Source: DYRG01 sp041161065 (GTDB lineage Bacteria; Pseudomonadota; Gammaproteobacteria; Beggiatoales; Beggiatoaceae). Taken from it: a stretch of 50,705 nt of DNA. The stretch covers positions 1-50,705 of the forward strand of contig JBEAVE010000024.1 in assembly GCA_041161065.1 (NCBI GenBank). Reading direction: 5' to 3'. The notes under the pieces were generated by a model. That model saw nothing but the letters and a program-made list of their open reading frames with translations, made no database searches and was not told the DNA's origin. The first letter of the stretch is position 1; each line of letters begins with the position of its first letter. A program made the position numbers and the translations under genes. Below, piece by piece: positions 43,062-50,705 of the stretch.

Positions 43062-43799
43062 ATGGGGTTTCTGACGGGTTTTTACGCGCTGTTTTTTTAT
43101 GTCGCAGTATTAATATTTCTTGTCGGCGTGGGCTATAAAATCTACGAATACGCCCGCACGCCCGCACCCTTAAAAGTGCCTACCATGCCTGCGCCTTTAA
43201 CTTCTCACGGCGTAGCGTGGCGTTTAATCACCGAAGTCGTGTTCTTCAAATCTTTGTTTCGTTCCAATAAATGGATTTGGATTCTCGGCTGGTTATTTCA
43301 TGCTTGTTTATTATTAGTTTTACTCAGACATTTACGTTATTTCATCGATCCCGTTTGGTTATGGGTCGATTTATTGCAACCCTTTGGAAAATACGCCGCT
43401 TTTGGTATGGTTGCGGGATTAGTGGGATTACTCGCAAGAAGAATTATGGTTGAAAGAATCCGCTACATCAGCAATCCCTCCGACTATTTAATGCTGATTT
43501 TATTATTAATGATTGGTGCAAGCGGCAGCATGATGACCTTCGTCAAACACACCGACATCGTGCAATTAAAAGCCTTTTTCTTAGGCGTGCTAAGTTTCAA
43601 TTTCCAATATGATTTACCCTCCGATCCGATTTTATTTGTTCATTTGACCGCCGTATTTGTATTAATGATAGTTTTTCCATTTAGCAAATTATTACACGCG
43701 CCGGGTGTTTTCTTTAGTCCATCGCGCAATCAAATCGATAATGCCCGTGAGAAACGTCATCTCGCGCCTTGGGCAGCCAAATTAGAAAGTAATCATTAA
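43062..43799 (+). CDS. dsrM: DsrM, haem b membrane subunit
   Basis: 245 residues with about five membrane helices, related to NarI-type b cytochromes. Candidate haem-ligand His lie in WLFHACLLLVLLRHLRYF and FVHLTAVF. It passes electrons from DsrK to the quinone pool in the DsrMKJOP complex. An AAAGGAGC site precedes the ATG. Confidence 0.95.
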   Translation: MGFLTGFYALFFYVAVLIFLVGVGYKIYEYARTPAPLKVPTMPAPLTSHGVAWRLITEVVFFKSLFRSNKWIWILGWLFHACLLLVLLRHLRYFIDPVWLWVDLLQPFGKYAAFGMVAGLVGLLARRIMVERIRYISNPSDYLMLILLLMIGASGSMMTFVKHTDIVQLKAFFLGVLSFNFQYDLPSDPILFVHLTAVFVLMIVFPFSKLLHAPGVFFSPSRNQIDNAREKRHLAPWAAKLESNH

Positions 43800-43810
43800 G
43801 GAGTTTTCTC

Positions 43811-45343
43811 ATGGCAGCGAAAGCAAAATATGACGTTCCAGAAATGCAGGAATATCCTATTATTCCAATGCTAAAACCCGACGCAATGAAAAGCAATGGT
43901 CCTTTCATCGCCAAACCTGAACATCAAACACCATTAAATTACCCGGGCGAATTAGTTGAAAACTGGGAACAAAAAGCGGTTGAAAAGCTCGGCGAATTAT
44001 TAGAAAAAAACGTCGCTTTACGGGTTTATTTAGATTCCTGTGTTAGATGTGGTGCGTGCACCGATAAATGCCACTATTTCTTAGGCACATCTGACCCCAA
44101 AAATATGCCCGTTGCTCGACAAGATTTATTGCGTCAAATCTATCGTCGTTATTTCACCGTACCGGGTAAAATCTTTGGTGCTTTGAATTGGGATTGGGGT
44201 AAGAAACTCATCGGCGCAAAAGATATGTCGAAAGACGTTTTGGACGATTGGTACAATTACTTTCACCAATGCTCACAATGTCGTCGTTGCTCGGTTTTTT
44301 GTCCTTATGGCATTGACACCGCAGAAATCTCAATGGCGGCGCGTGAAATCATGGACGAAATCGGGCTTGGACAGAAATATTGCAATGAAATTATTGGAAA
44401 AGTTTTCAAAATTGGCAATAATTTAGGCTTACCAGGTCCTGCATTACAAGATACCCTTGAAGGCTTAGAAGAAGACGTTGAATTTAATACTGGCGTGAAA
44501 GTGCGTTTTCCTTTAGATGTTGAAGGCGCGGATATTTTATTAGTTACCCCATCGGCGGATTTCTTTGCAGAACCTCATGTTGATGGATTAGTCGGTTATG
44601 CAAAAGTGTTTCACCAAGCGGGCGTTTCTTGGACAATGAGTTCTTATGCTTCTGAGGCAGGAAACTTCGGAATGTTCATTGGAAGTTACGAAAATATGCG
44701 GAAGATTTCTTTACGGATTCGCAAAGCCGCGCTGGATTTGAAAGTTAAAAGAATTGTTTTCGGTGAATGTGGTCATGCTTGGCGGGTTGCTTACAGTTTT
44801 TTGAATACGTTGGCAGGACCGTTTGATTTCCTCGATCCGAAATACCCTGTTCCTCAACACATTTGCGAATTTACCAATGAGTTGATCAAAGCAGGTAAAC
44901 TTAACTTCGACAAATCCAAAAACGATCATCTTAAAATCACTTTCCACGATTCTTGTAATGTCGCTCGTGCAACCCGAATGGGAAATGTTGAAGGCGGACA
45001 ATTTACCATTCCTCGTGAAGTGATTAAAGCCGTTTGTAATCATTACCATGATATGTCCGCAGAAACCATTCATGATAAAACATTTTGTTGTGGTGGCGGG
45101 GGCGGTTTGCTCACCGATGATTTAATGGAAATTCGGATCAAAGGCGCGTTGCCCAGAATGCAGGCGTTGAAACAAGTCGTAGAAGAAAAAGGCGTTACCC
45201 ATTTAGCGGCGATTTGTGCAATTTGTAAAAGTCAATTTACCAAAGTGTTGCCGTATTATGGTTTCAAATTGGATCAAGTCGTCAGCGTTCACCAATTAGT
45301 GAGCAATGCGATTATTTTGGACGGTCAAACCGAAGAAGCATAA
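43811..45343 (+). CDS. dsrK: DsrK, HdrD-like Fe-S catalytic subunit
   Basis: 510 residues. Two ferredoxin motifs, CVRCGACTDKCHYF and CSQCRRCSVFCPYG, are followed by the CCG-type ligands CNVARATRMG, CCGGGGGLL and CAICKSQF for a noncubane [4Fe-4S] site as in heterodisulfide reductase. It reacts with DsrC trisulfide/disulfide at the cytoplasmic side of DsrM. An AAGGAG site lies upstream, 11 bases after dsrM. Confidence 0.96.
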   Translation: MAAKAKYDVPEMQEYPIIPMLKPDAMKSNGPFIAKPEHQTPLNYPGELVENWEQKAVEKLGELLEKNVALRVYLDSCVRCGACTDKCHYFLGTSDPKNMPVARQDLLRQIYRRYFTVPGKIFGALNWDWGKKLIGAKDMSKDVLDDWYNYFHQCSQCRRCSVFCPYGIDTAEISMAAREIMDEIGLGQKYCNEIIGKVFKIGNNLGLPGPALQDTLEGLEEDVEFNTGVKVRFPLDVEGADILLVTPSADFFAEPHVDGLVGYAKVFHQAGVSWTMSSYASEAGNFGMFIGSYENMRKISLRIRKAALDLKVKRIVFGECGHAWRVAYSFLNTLAGPFDFLDPKYPVPQHICEFTNELIKAGKLNFDKSKNDHLKITFHDSCNVARATRMGNVEGGQFTIPREVIKAVCNHYHDMSAETIHDKTFCCGGGGGLLTDDLMEIRIKGALPRMQALKQVVEEKGVTHLAAICAICKSQFTKVLPYYGFKLDQVVSVHQLVSNAIILDGQTEEA

Positions 45344-45363
45344 TATTATTAGGAGATTATTGT

Positions 45364-47310
45364 ATGGCAGTCAGCAATGAAGACATGAAACTCACCTTTC
45401 GTCGCTATCAAGAAGGTGAAACCACTCCCGAAGCATGGAATGAGTGGATTTTTCAAGCCAGTTGGTCGCACAAATGCCCAACGTATGTGCATCGCACGCC
45501 GCCTTGTCAAGGAAGCTGCCCATCGGGTGAAGACATTCGCGGTTGGTTGGGCATCGTCCGCCAAATGGAAAAACCACCCAAAGATGTCACTTGGCAGGAA
45601 TACGCCTTCCGCCGTTCAACCGATGCTAACCCTTTCCCCGCCGTGATGGGTCGTGTGTGCCCCGCCCCTTGTCAAGACGGTTGCAACAGAAATCAAGTGG
45701 AAGATTTTGTTGGGATTAATTCGGTCGAGCAATTCATCGGTGATCACGCTTTGGCAAATGGTTTTAAATTCAATAAACCCGCGCAAGAAAGCGGTAAAAA
45801 AGTCGCAATTATTGGCGGCGGTCCCGCAGGTTTGAGCGCAGCGTATCATTTGCGCCGCAAGGGTCACGGCTGCACGATTTTTGACGATCACGCAGAATTG
45901 GGTGGCATGATGCGTTACGGGATTCCGGGTTATCGCACGCCGCGCACAGTTCTCGATGGTGAAATCGGGCGGATTTTGGAAATGGGCGTTGAGACCCGCA
46001 TGAATACTCGCGTCGGTCGTGACGTGCAAATGGCTGATCTTGAAAAAGAATATGACGCAATTGTCTGGGCTTTGGGTTGTAAAGCGGGGCGCGGATTGCC
46101 GATTCCAAGTTGGGCAAATACCCCTAATTGTATTACGGGTGTAGATTTTTTAGCGGCGTTCAACGAAGGTCGTTTGAAAATGGTCAGCGAAAAAGTCGTC
46201 GTGATCGGCGGGGGCGATACGTCAATCGACGTGGCATCGGTGGCGCGCCGGTTGGGTCACATCACGAACATTAACCCGAATGATCGCCCTGAAAACGTGA
46301 TTATGGGTTATGTGGCGCACGATGTGGCGGCGAGTGTTGCTCGAGATGGCGCAAAAGTCACGCTGACTTCGCTGTTTCCCGTAGAAAAAATGACCGCCGC
46401 AGAACACGAAGTCAATGACGCCAAACGCGAAGGGGTCGATATTCACGGGGGCGTGATGCCGCTGGAAGTCATCAAAAATGCCGAAGGGCGCGCGACCGCC
46501 TTGAAAATGTGCAAATGCACCGTCGACAAAAAAGGCATTCCCACCGCCATCGAAGGCACGGAATACACCATTGAAGCCGATTTGATCGTGTCTGCGATTG
46601 GGCAGTTTGGGGATTTCGTGGGTTTAGAAGAACTCAACAATGGACGCGGTTTCATTAATGCCGATCCGTTCTATCGCGTCAAAGGTAAAGAAAAGCATTT
46701 CGTGGCGGGAGATATTATTCGTCCTCATTTATTAACGACGGCGATTGGTCACGGTTCAATTGCCGCCGAAAGTATCGATGCCTTTTTGAAAGGCGGTGAA
46801 ATCGGAAAACGTCCCAAAGTCGATGTGCATCATTTTGATTTGCTTGATAAATTAAAAGAAACCAATTTATCTCCCACCGAATACAACAATCAAAGCGTGC
46901 ACGGTACATCTCAAGCTAAATTCGCCGTTCACAATTATGAAGACCGTTCTTCGCAAGAAATCATTCCCGCCGACGAATTGTTCTTAGGTCATTTCAATTT
47001 TGTTGAACGAAAGAAACGTGAGGAAATCCACATTTCTGCGGAAGAGGTGATCGGACATTTCTCCGAACGCATGAAAGGTTTAACCGATCAAGAAGCAATC
47101 GACGAAGCCAAACGCTGCATGAGTTGTGGAATGTGCTTTGAATGCGATAATTGCGTGATTTATTGCCCGCAAGATGCCGTCAAACGTACCAATAAAAAAG
47201 AAGCTACAACAGGACGTTACGTCTACACAGATTACAGCCGTTGTATTGGTTGCCACATTTGTACCGATGTTTGTCCGACCGGTTACATTCAAATGGGATT
47301 GGGCGAATGA
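45364..47310 (+). CDS. dsrL: DsrL, NAD(P)-linked Fe-S flavoprotein
   Basis: 648 residues, close to the ~655 of Allochromatium DsrL. The N-terminal Cys cluster (CPAPCQDGCNR), FAD loop IGGGPAGLSAAYHLRR, NAD(P) loop VIGGGDTSIDVASVARR, and a C-terminal double ferredoxin (CMSCGMCFECDNC and CIGCHICTDVCPTG) give the GltD-like layout with extra clusters. It accepts electrons from DsrAB and reduces NAD(P)+. It overlaps dsrJ at an ATGA junction. Confidence 0.95.
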   Translation: MAVSNEDMKLTFRRYQEGETTPEAWNEWIFQASWSHKCPTYVHRTPPCQGSCPSGEDIRGWLGIVRQMEKPPKDVTWQEYAFRRSTDANPFPAVMGRVCPAPCQDGCNRNQVEDFVGINSVEQFIGDHALANGFKFNKPAQESGKKVAIIGGGPAGLSAAYHLRRKGHGCTIFDDHAELGGMMRYGIPGYRTPRTVLDGEIGRILEMGVETRMNTRVGRDVQMADLEKEYDAIVWALGCKAGRGLPIPSWANTPNCITGVDFLAAFNEGRLKMVSEKVVVIGGGDTSIDVASVARRLGHITNINPNDRPENVIMGYVAHDVAASVARDGAKVTLTSLFPVEKMTAAEHEVNDAKREGVDIHGGVMPLEVIKNAEGRATALKMCKCTVDKKGIPTAIEGTEYTIEADLIVSAIGQFGDFVGLEELNNGRGFINADPFYRVKGKEKHFVAGDIIRPHLLTTAIGHGSIAAESIDAFLKGGEIGKRPKVDVHHFDLLDKLKETNLSPTEYNNQSVHGTSQAKFAVHNYEDRSSQEIIPADELFLGHFNFVERKKREEIHISAEEVIGHFSERMKGLTDQEAIDEAKRCMSCGMCFECDNCVIYCPQDAVKRTNKKEATTGRYVYTDYSRCIGCHICTDVCPTGYIQMGLGE

Positions 47311-47684
47311 AACGCTTTCTGATCCTTGCAATGTGCTGGGGTTTGTGGAGCATGGCGAGCGCGGAAGGACTTTTCTCGCCGCCCAATCTCCCAAAAGCCA
47401 AAGCGGGTTCGCAATGTGTTGATAATCCTGAACTTATGCGCAAACAACACATGCAGCATATTCTGCATCAACGCAATCAAACCATGCGACAAGGCATTCG
47501 TGACGGTAAAAACAGCCTTGTCGAATGCGTGAATTGCCACGTCACCAAAACCGCAAACGGGGATTTCCCAAGCATTGAAAGCAAAGACCATTTCTGCGCG
47601 GGTTGTCATCAATACGCAGCGGTAAAAATTGATTGTTTTCAATGCCATGCGAGCAAACCTGATGTTATTGTGGGAGGGAAATGA
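47307..47684 (+). CDS. dsrJ: DsrJ, periplasmic triheme cytochrome c
   Basis: 125 residues with a signal peptide (MKRFLILAMCWGLWSMASA) and three CxxCH haem sites: CVNCH, CAGCH and CFQCH. It is the periplasmic haem subunit of DsrMKJOP. I start at ATG 47307, which overlaps the dsrL stop by 4 bases; the longer open frame starts inside dsrL. Confidence 0.94.
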   Translation: MKRFLILAMCWGLWSMASAEGLFSPPNLPKAKAGSQCVDNPELMRKQHMQHILHQRNQTMRQGIRDGKNSLVECVNCHVTKTANGDFPSIESKDHFCAGCHQYAAVKIDCFQCHASKPDVIVGGK

Positions 47685-48403
47685 AAATGACTAACCAATT
47701 GAATCGTCGACAGTTTTTGACTTTATCGTCGAGTTTAATGTTATTGACCATTCCCGTTGCCGCAAATCCTCCGAGACCACTCGATCAGCCCGTAACTTCT
47801 CAAAAACGTTGGGGTTTATTGATCGATACGTCAAAATGTTCAACGGGTTGCGATGCGTGCGTAAATGCTTGCCACATCGACAATGGGGTTACGGGTCACA
47901 ATCGCCCCGCCACCGATGCGCAATGGATTCGCAAAGTCACCGTAAAAGATAAGCAAACTCAAAAGGTTACGTCATTGCCTTTGATGTGCCAACATTGCGA
48001 AAATCCTCCGTGCGTCGACGTGTGCCCAACAACGGCATCCTTCAAACGTGCGGATGGTATTGTTTTAGTTGATAAACATTTGTGCATCGGCTGTCGCTAT
48101 TGCATGATGGCATGCCCTTACAAAGCGCGGTCATTTATTCACGAAAAAGTCGAAAACCAAAAACCACACGTTCCGCGCGGTATGGGAACGGTCGAAGCCT
48201 GTAATTTGTGCGTGAAACGGGTCGACGAAGGAAAATTGCCTTCTTGTGTTGAGGCTTGCAAAAACGCAGGGCACAACGCAATCTTATTCGGTGATTTAAG
48301 AGATGCAAACAGTGAAATTTCTCAACGATTACAAAAGGTTAGCTCAGCCGCCTTGCGTGCAGATATGGGCTTAAATCCGGGGGTACGTTATGAAAACCTC
48401 TAA
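47681..48403 (+). CDS. dsrO: DsrO, periplasmic ferredoxin-like subunit
   Basis: 240 residues with a Tat-type leader (NRRQFLTLSS), then four [4Fe-4S] sets: CSTGCDACVNAC, CQHCENPPCVDVC, CIGCRYCMMACP and CNLCVKRV...CVEAC. It passes electrons between DsrJ and DsrP outside the membrane. The first ATG is 3 bases after GGAGGG, so the second at 47687 may be the true start. It overlaps dsrJ and dsrP. Confidence 0.95.
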   Translation: MKMTNQLNRRQFLTLSSSLMLLTIPVAANPPRPLDQPVTSQKRWGLLIDTSKCSTGCDACVNACHIDNGVTGHNRPATDAQWIRKVTVKDKQTQKVTSLPLMCQHCENPPCVDVCPTTASFKRADGIVLVDKHLCIGCRYCMMACPYKARSFIHEKVENQKPHVPRGMGTVEACNLCVKRVDEGKLPSCVEACKNAGHNAILFGDLRDANSEISQRLQKVSSAALRADMGLNPGVRYENL

Positions 48404-49619
48404 GAAATCAATCATTTATCGTGAATTAGACGGTAATTTAGCGTTTTGGACTGTGATCGGCGTGCTCGGCGCGGTGATCGCAGTTGGACTCGGCGCGGCG
48501 TATTACATGGAACATCACGGACATCATGTCACGGGAATGTCGAACCAAATCGTGTGGGGAATGCCGCATATTTTTGCGATTTTGTTGATTGTCGCGGCTT
48601 CTGGCGCGTTGAACGTTGCGTCGGTCGGGACGGTGTTCAATAAAACCCTTTACAAACCGATGGGACGTTTCTCAGCGTTAATGGCGGCAACATTATTGAT
48701 TGGTGGTTTGAGCATTTTGGTATTAGATTTAGGTCGTCCCGATCGTTTAATCGTTGCAATGACTTCCTATAATTTCAAATCCATTTTTGCTTGGAATATC
48801 ATTTTATATAATGGGTTTCTCGCGCTAATCATTGTGTATTTGTGGTTTATGATGGAACGTAAAATGAACGCTTATTATCCGTATGCGGGTTTTGCGGCTT
48901 TTATTTGGCGTTTAGTTTTAACCACTGGTACGGGTTCAATCTTTGGTTTCTTGGTTTCAAGAGCCGCTTATGATACGGCGATTTTAGCTCCATTATTTAT
49001 TTCATTGTCTTTATCGTTAGGAACGGCTGTTTTTTTAATGACTTTAATGGCGGTTTCTAAAATAAGCAACCGTGAATTAGGTGATGCAGTTGTTCGGCGT
49101 TTAAGTCGTTTATTAGGTGTTTTTGTTGCACTCACGTTTTATTTCGTGGTGGTTTATCATTTGAGCAATGCGTATTTAGCGAAAGAAACTGCTTTTGAAA
49201 CATTTATTTTATTCACGGGAAATCCTTATCCGATGTTGTTATGGTTTGGATTTGGCATTGTGGGAACATTATTGCCTTTGTTATTGATTTATTTACCAAA
49301 ATTTGATCGCACCCCTGAATTTAGTCTTTTATCGGCATTTCTGGTGATGTTAGGTGCGTTTTGTTTGTTATATGTGATTATCATTGGTGGACAAGCCTTT
49401 CCTTTAGAAATCTTCCCGGGTAAAGAAGTCTTAGAATCTTCTTTTGGTGATGCAAACAAAATCCACCTGTATGCACCAACGATTTGGGAGATTTTATTAG
49501 GATTTGCGGGCATTGGAATTGCTCTCATTGCAGCATTTCTCGCGTCATGGGTTTTACCTTTTTTCCCCGAAACCCTCGCCGATACCGCCGTTGATCCTCA
49601 CTTAAAAATAACCACTTGA
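48390..49619 (+). CDS. dsrP: DsrP, NrfD-like membrane subunit
   Basis: 409 residues with about ten membrane helices, NrfD/PsrC family (LILDLGRPDRLIVAMTSYNFKSIFAWN block). It exchanges electrons of DsrO with quinone. It overlaps dsrO by 14 bases and ends the operon. dsrN, dsrR and dsrS, which follow dsrP in Allochromatium, are not here. Confidence 0.95.
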   Translation: MKTSKKSIIYRELDGNLAFWTVIGVLGAVIAVGLGAAYYMEHHGHHVTGMSNQIVWGMPHIFAILLIVAASGALNVASVGTVFNKTLYKPMGRFSALMAATLLIGGLSILVLDLGRPDRLIVAMTSYNFKSIFAWNIILYNGFLALIIVYLWFMMERKMNAYYPYAGFAAFIWRLVLTTGTGSIFGFLVSRAAYDTAILAPLFISLSLSLGTAVFLMTLMAVSKISNRELGDAVVRRLSRLLGVFVALTFYFVVVYHLSNAYLAKETAFETFILFTGNPYPMLLWFGFGIVGTLLPLLLIYLPKFDRTPEFSLLSAFLVMLGAFCLLYVIIIGGQAFPLEIFPGKEVLESSFGDANKIHLYAPTIWEILLGFAGIGIALIAAFLASWVLPFFPETLADTAVDPHLKITT

Positions 49620-49634
49620 TTTTACTAAATAATT

Positions 49635-49666
49635 AAAGCCCGCAAATTTACACTTGTGGGCTTTTT
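49635..49666 (+). terminator. Terminator of the dsr operon
   Basis: Stem AAAGCCCGCAA / TTGTGGGCTTT with an 8- to 10-base loop and a T-run, 15 bases after the dsrP stop. Confidence 0.85.
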
Positions 49667-49810
49667 CTTTTTAGAGCACAGTATAATTATAACCATATTT
49701 TATACGTTTAAAACTATAAATACTTCTTCACGTCTCTTTATCAATAGCAACGTTTAAGATAAACTTACAGTAATAAGTCAATTACCGCTTTTTGTTAGGG
49801 AACTCATAAA

Positions 49811-50590
49811 ATGAAAGAAGATAAAATTCAAAAAATCAAAAATACTTTTGATATTGCTTTGCAATCCTATGAAAATATAGAATTTATGTACGCTAGAGAT
49901 TTACAGGATTTGCTTGGATACAATGAATGGCATAAGTTTTACCTTGTGATTGAAACAGCCAAAATGGTTTGCAAAAACTCTGGTAATGATGTAAATGCTC
50001 ATTTTGTTGATATTAAAAAAACTATTCTTAATGATGGAATAGAACAACATATTGATGACATTATGCTAACTCGCTATGCTTGTTATCTTACTGCACAAAA
50101 TGGTGATCCCCGTAAGGAAGAAATTGCTTTTGCCATGAACTATTTTGCAGTACAAACTCGCAAGATTGAGGTACTCCAAGAAAGAATTAATGACTATGAA
50201 AGAGTTAAAGCACGAGAACAACTAACAATTCTCGAAAAATACCTTTCTAGTTTAATTTATCAACGTGGTGTTGATGAAAAAGGATTTGGCAGAATAAGAA
50301 GCCGAGGTGATAGGGCTTTATTTGGTGGTTATACAACGGAAGATATGAAACGAAAACTATCTGTTCCTCAAGGAAGACCCTTAGCAGACTTTCTCCCAAC
50401 AATTACAATAAAAGCTAAAGATTTTGCGTTAGAAATGACCAACTTTAATATTCAGGAAAAAAATCTGCGGGGTGAATATGCCATTGCACATGAGCATGAA
50501 AGTAATAACCTTGCAGTCAGAAATTCATTAAATCAAAGAGGAATAAAACCCGAACTCTTACCTTCAGCAGAGGATATAAAAAAAAGGTAG
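49811..50590 (+). CDS. dinD: DNA-damage-inducible protein D-like (DinD), 3' end formed by IS
   Basis: 259 residues. EFMYARDLQDLLGYNEWHKFYLVIE is the BRO-N-like start, and SGNDVNAHFVDI, LTRYACYLTAQNGDPRK and NYFAVQTRK follow E. coli DinD, an SOS-regulated protein that antagonizes RecA filaments. The C-terminus is GIKPELLPSAEDIKKR. The final Arg-stop (AGG TAG) is made by the first bases of the IS1-family left end, so the natural tail, probably a few to ~20 residues, is missing. I did not find a clear LexA box upstream. Confidence 0.8.
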   Translation: MKEDKIQKIKNTFDIALQSYENIEFMYARDLQDLLGYNEWHKFYLVIETAKMVCKNSGNDVNAHFVDIKKTILNDGIEQHIDDIMLTRYACYLTAQNGDPRKEEIAFAMNYFAVQTRKIEVLQERINDYERVKAREQLTILEKYLSSLIYQRGVDEKGFGRIRSRGDRALFGGYTTEDMKRKLSVPQGRPLADFLPTITIKAKDFALEMTNFNIQEKNLRGEYAIAHEHESNNLAVRNSLNQRGIKPELLPSAEDIKKR

Positions 50591-50705
50591 TGGTGCATAT
50601 AATAGTGATATAATGTAAGAATTTAGAGGAAAGTAGAGGAAAGAAAATGAGATGTCGTTATTGTAACAGTTTAAAAGTAGTGAAAAATGGCTCAACGGGT
50701 TCAGG
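50586..50705 (+). mobile_element. Left end of an IS1-family insertion sequence, cut by the window edge
   Basis: The left terminal repeat begins GGTAGTGGTGCATATAAT at 50586. The insA-type reading frame starts 61 bases in. The terminus equals those of the MITE-like copies, most of all copy 5. The right end lies beyond the window. Confidence 0.75.
50647..50705 (+). CDS. insA: IS1-family InsA-like transposase N-terminus (partial)
   Basis: The 19 visible codons read MRCRYCNSLKVVKNGSTGS. The CxxC followed by KNG is the N-terminal zinc finger of IS1 InsA-type proteins. An AGAGGAAAG site lies upstream. The gene continues past the window end. Confidence 0.75.
   Translation, partial: MRCRYCNSLKVVKNGSTGS

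Noticed and set aside
39059..49619. dsr cluster as a new sulfur system
   Set aside because: Gene order and key residues match the known rDsr pathway; only the missing N/R/S tail and hairpins are notable.

Overview
The window looks like a chromosomal segment of an AT-rich, sulfur-oxidizing gammaproteobacterium of the Beggiatoa/Thiotrichales type. This is inferred from gene content: a complete reverse-type dissimilatory sulfite reductase operon in the order of sulfur oxidizers (dsrABEFHCMKLJOP), an orphan CbbQ-type ATPase, PEP carboxylase, an HflD homologue, a BioC/BioH pair and an IS1-family transposon end. No species call is possible from sequence alone.

Layout. 1-2.8 kb: a 5'-truncated mutM facing an rhlB helicase gene that follows gph. 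3-5.8 kb: a MurD-family ligase (best read as the L-glutamate-type MurD2) convergent with the Fe-S carrier gene mrp/apbC. 5.9-8.7 kb: an amidase, a broken NTF2-like gene and a membrane Ser/Thr kinase that carries the same NTF2-like domain. 8.7-12.2 kb: folB, a HlyD-type adaptor, a DUF3467 protein, tRNA-Ser(UGA), ccmH and ccmI. 12.3-18.6 kb: class I fumarase, a GNAT acetyltransferase, a cbbQ-like gene, a Fur-box-preceded feoCA-feoB pair and an EF-hand protein. 18.7-25.7 kb: a GspE/PilB ATPase, gcvT, an acyltransferase, an orphan 2-oxoacid:ferredoxin oxidoreductase beta subunit, a Tsx-like porin, a Sel1 protein and ppa. 25.7-36.3 kb: an Rpn nuclease, a CusB-like adaptor, ppc, nadA, bioC/bioH, an RNase II-like gene and hflD. 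36.4-38.5 kb: a PAS-GGDEF protein, divergent from the dsr operon. 39.0-49.7 kb: dsr operon with promoter, internal hairpins around dsrC and a terminator. 49.8-50.7 kb: a DinD-like gene cut by the left end of an IS1-family element that runs off the window.

The dsr genes work together. DsrAB oxidizes sulfane sulfur to sulfite. DsrEFH passes sulfur to DsrC. The DsrMKJOP membrane complex reoxidizes DsrC, and DsrL couples DsrAB to NAD(P). CcmH/CcmI are general maturation factors for c-type cytochromes such as DsrJ, and FeoAB would supply iron for the many Fe-S clusters.

The least expected signal is a family of five short (about 80-97 bp) non-coding elements with inverted termini near GGTAGTGGTATA/TATACCACTACC. 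They lie only between genes and share their terminus with the IS1-family element at the right edge. They look like MITEs mobilized by that transposase. In two genes (rpn and dinD) the element's terminal GGTAG supplies the last base pairs and the stop codon. Other points worth a second look are the kinase/NTF2 duplication with an in-frame stop, the FeoC-FeoA fusion, and a cysteine-rich PAS domain in the cyclase next to dsr.
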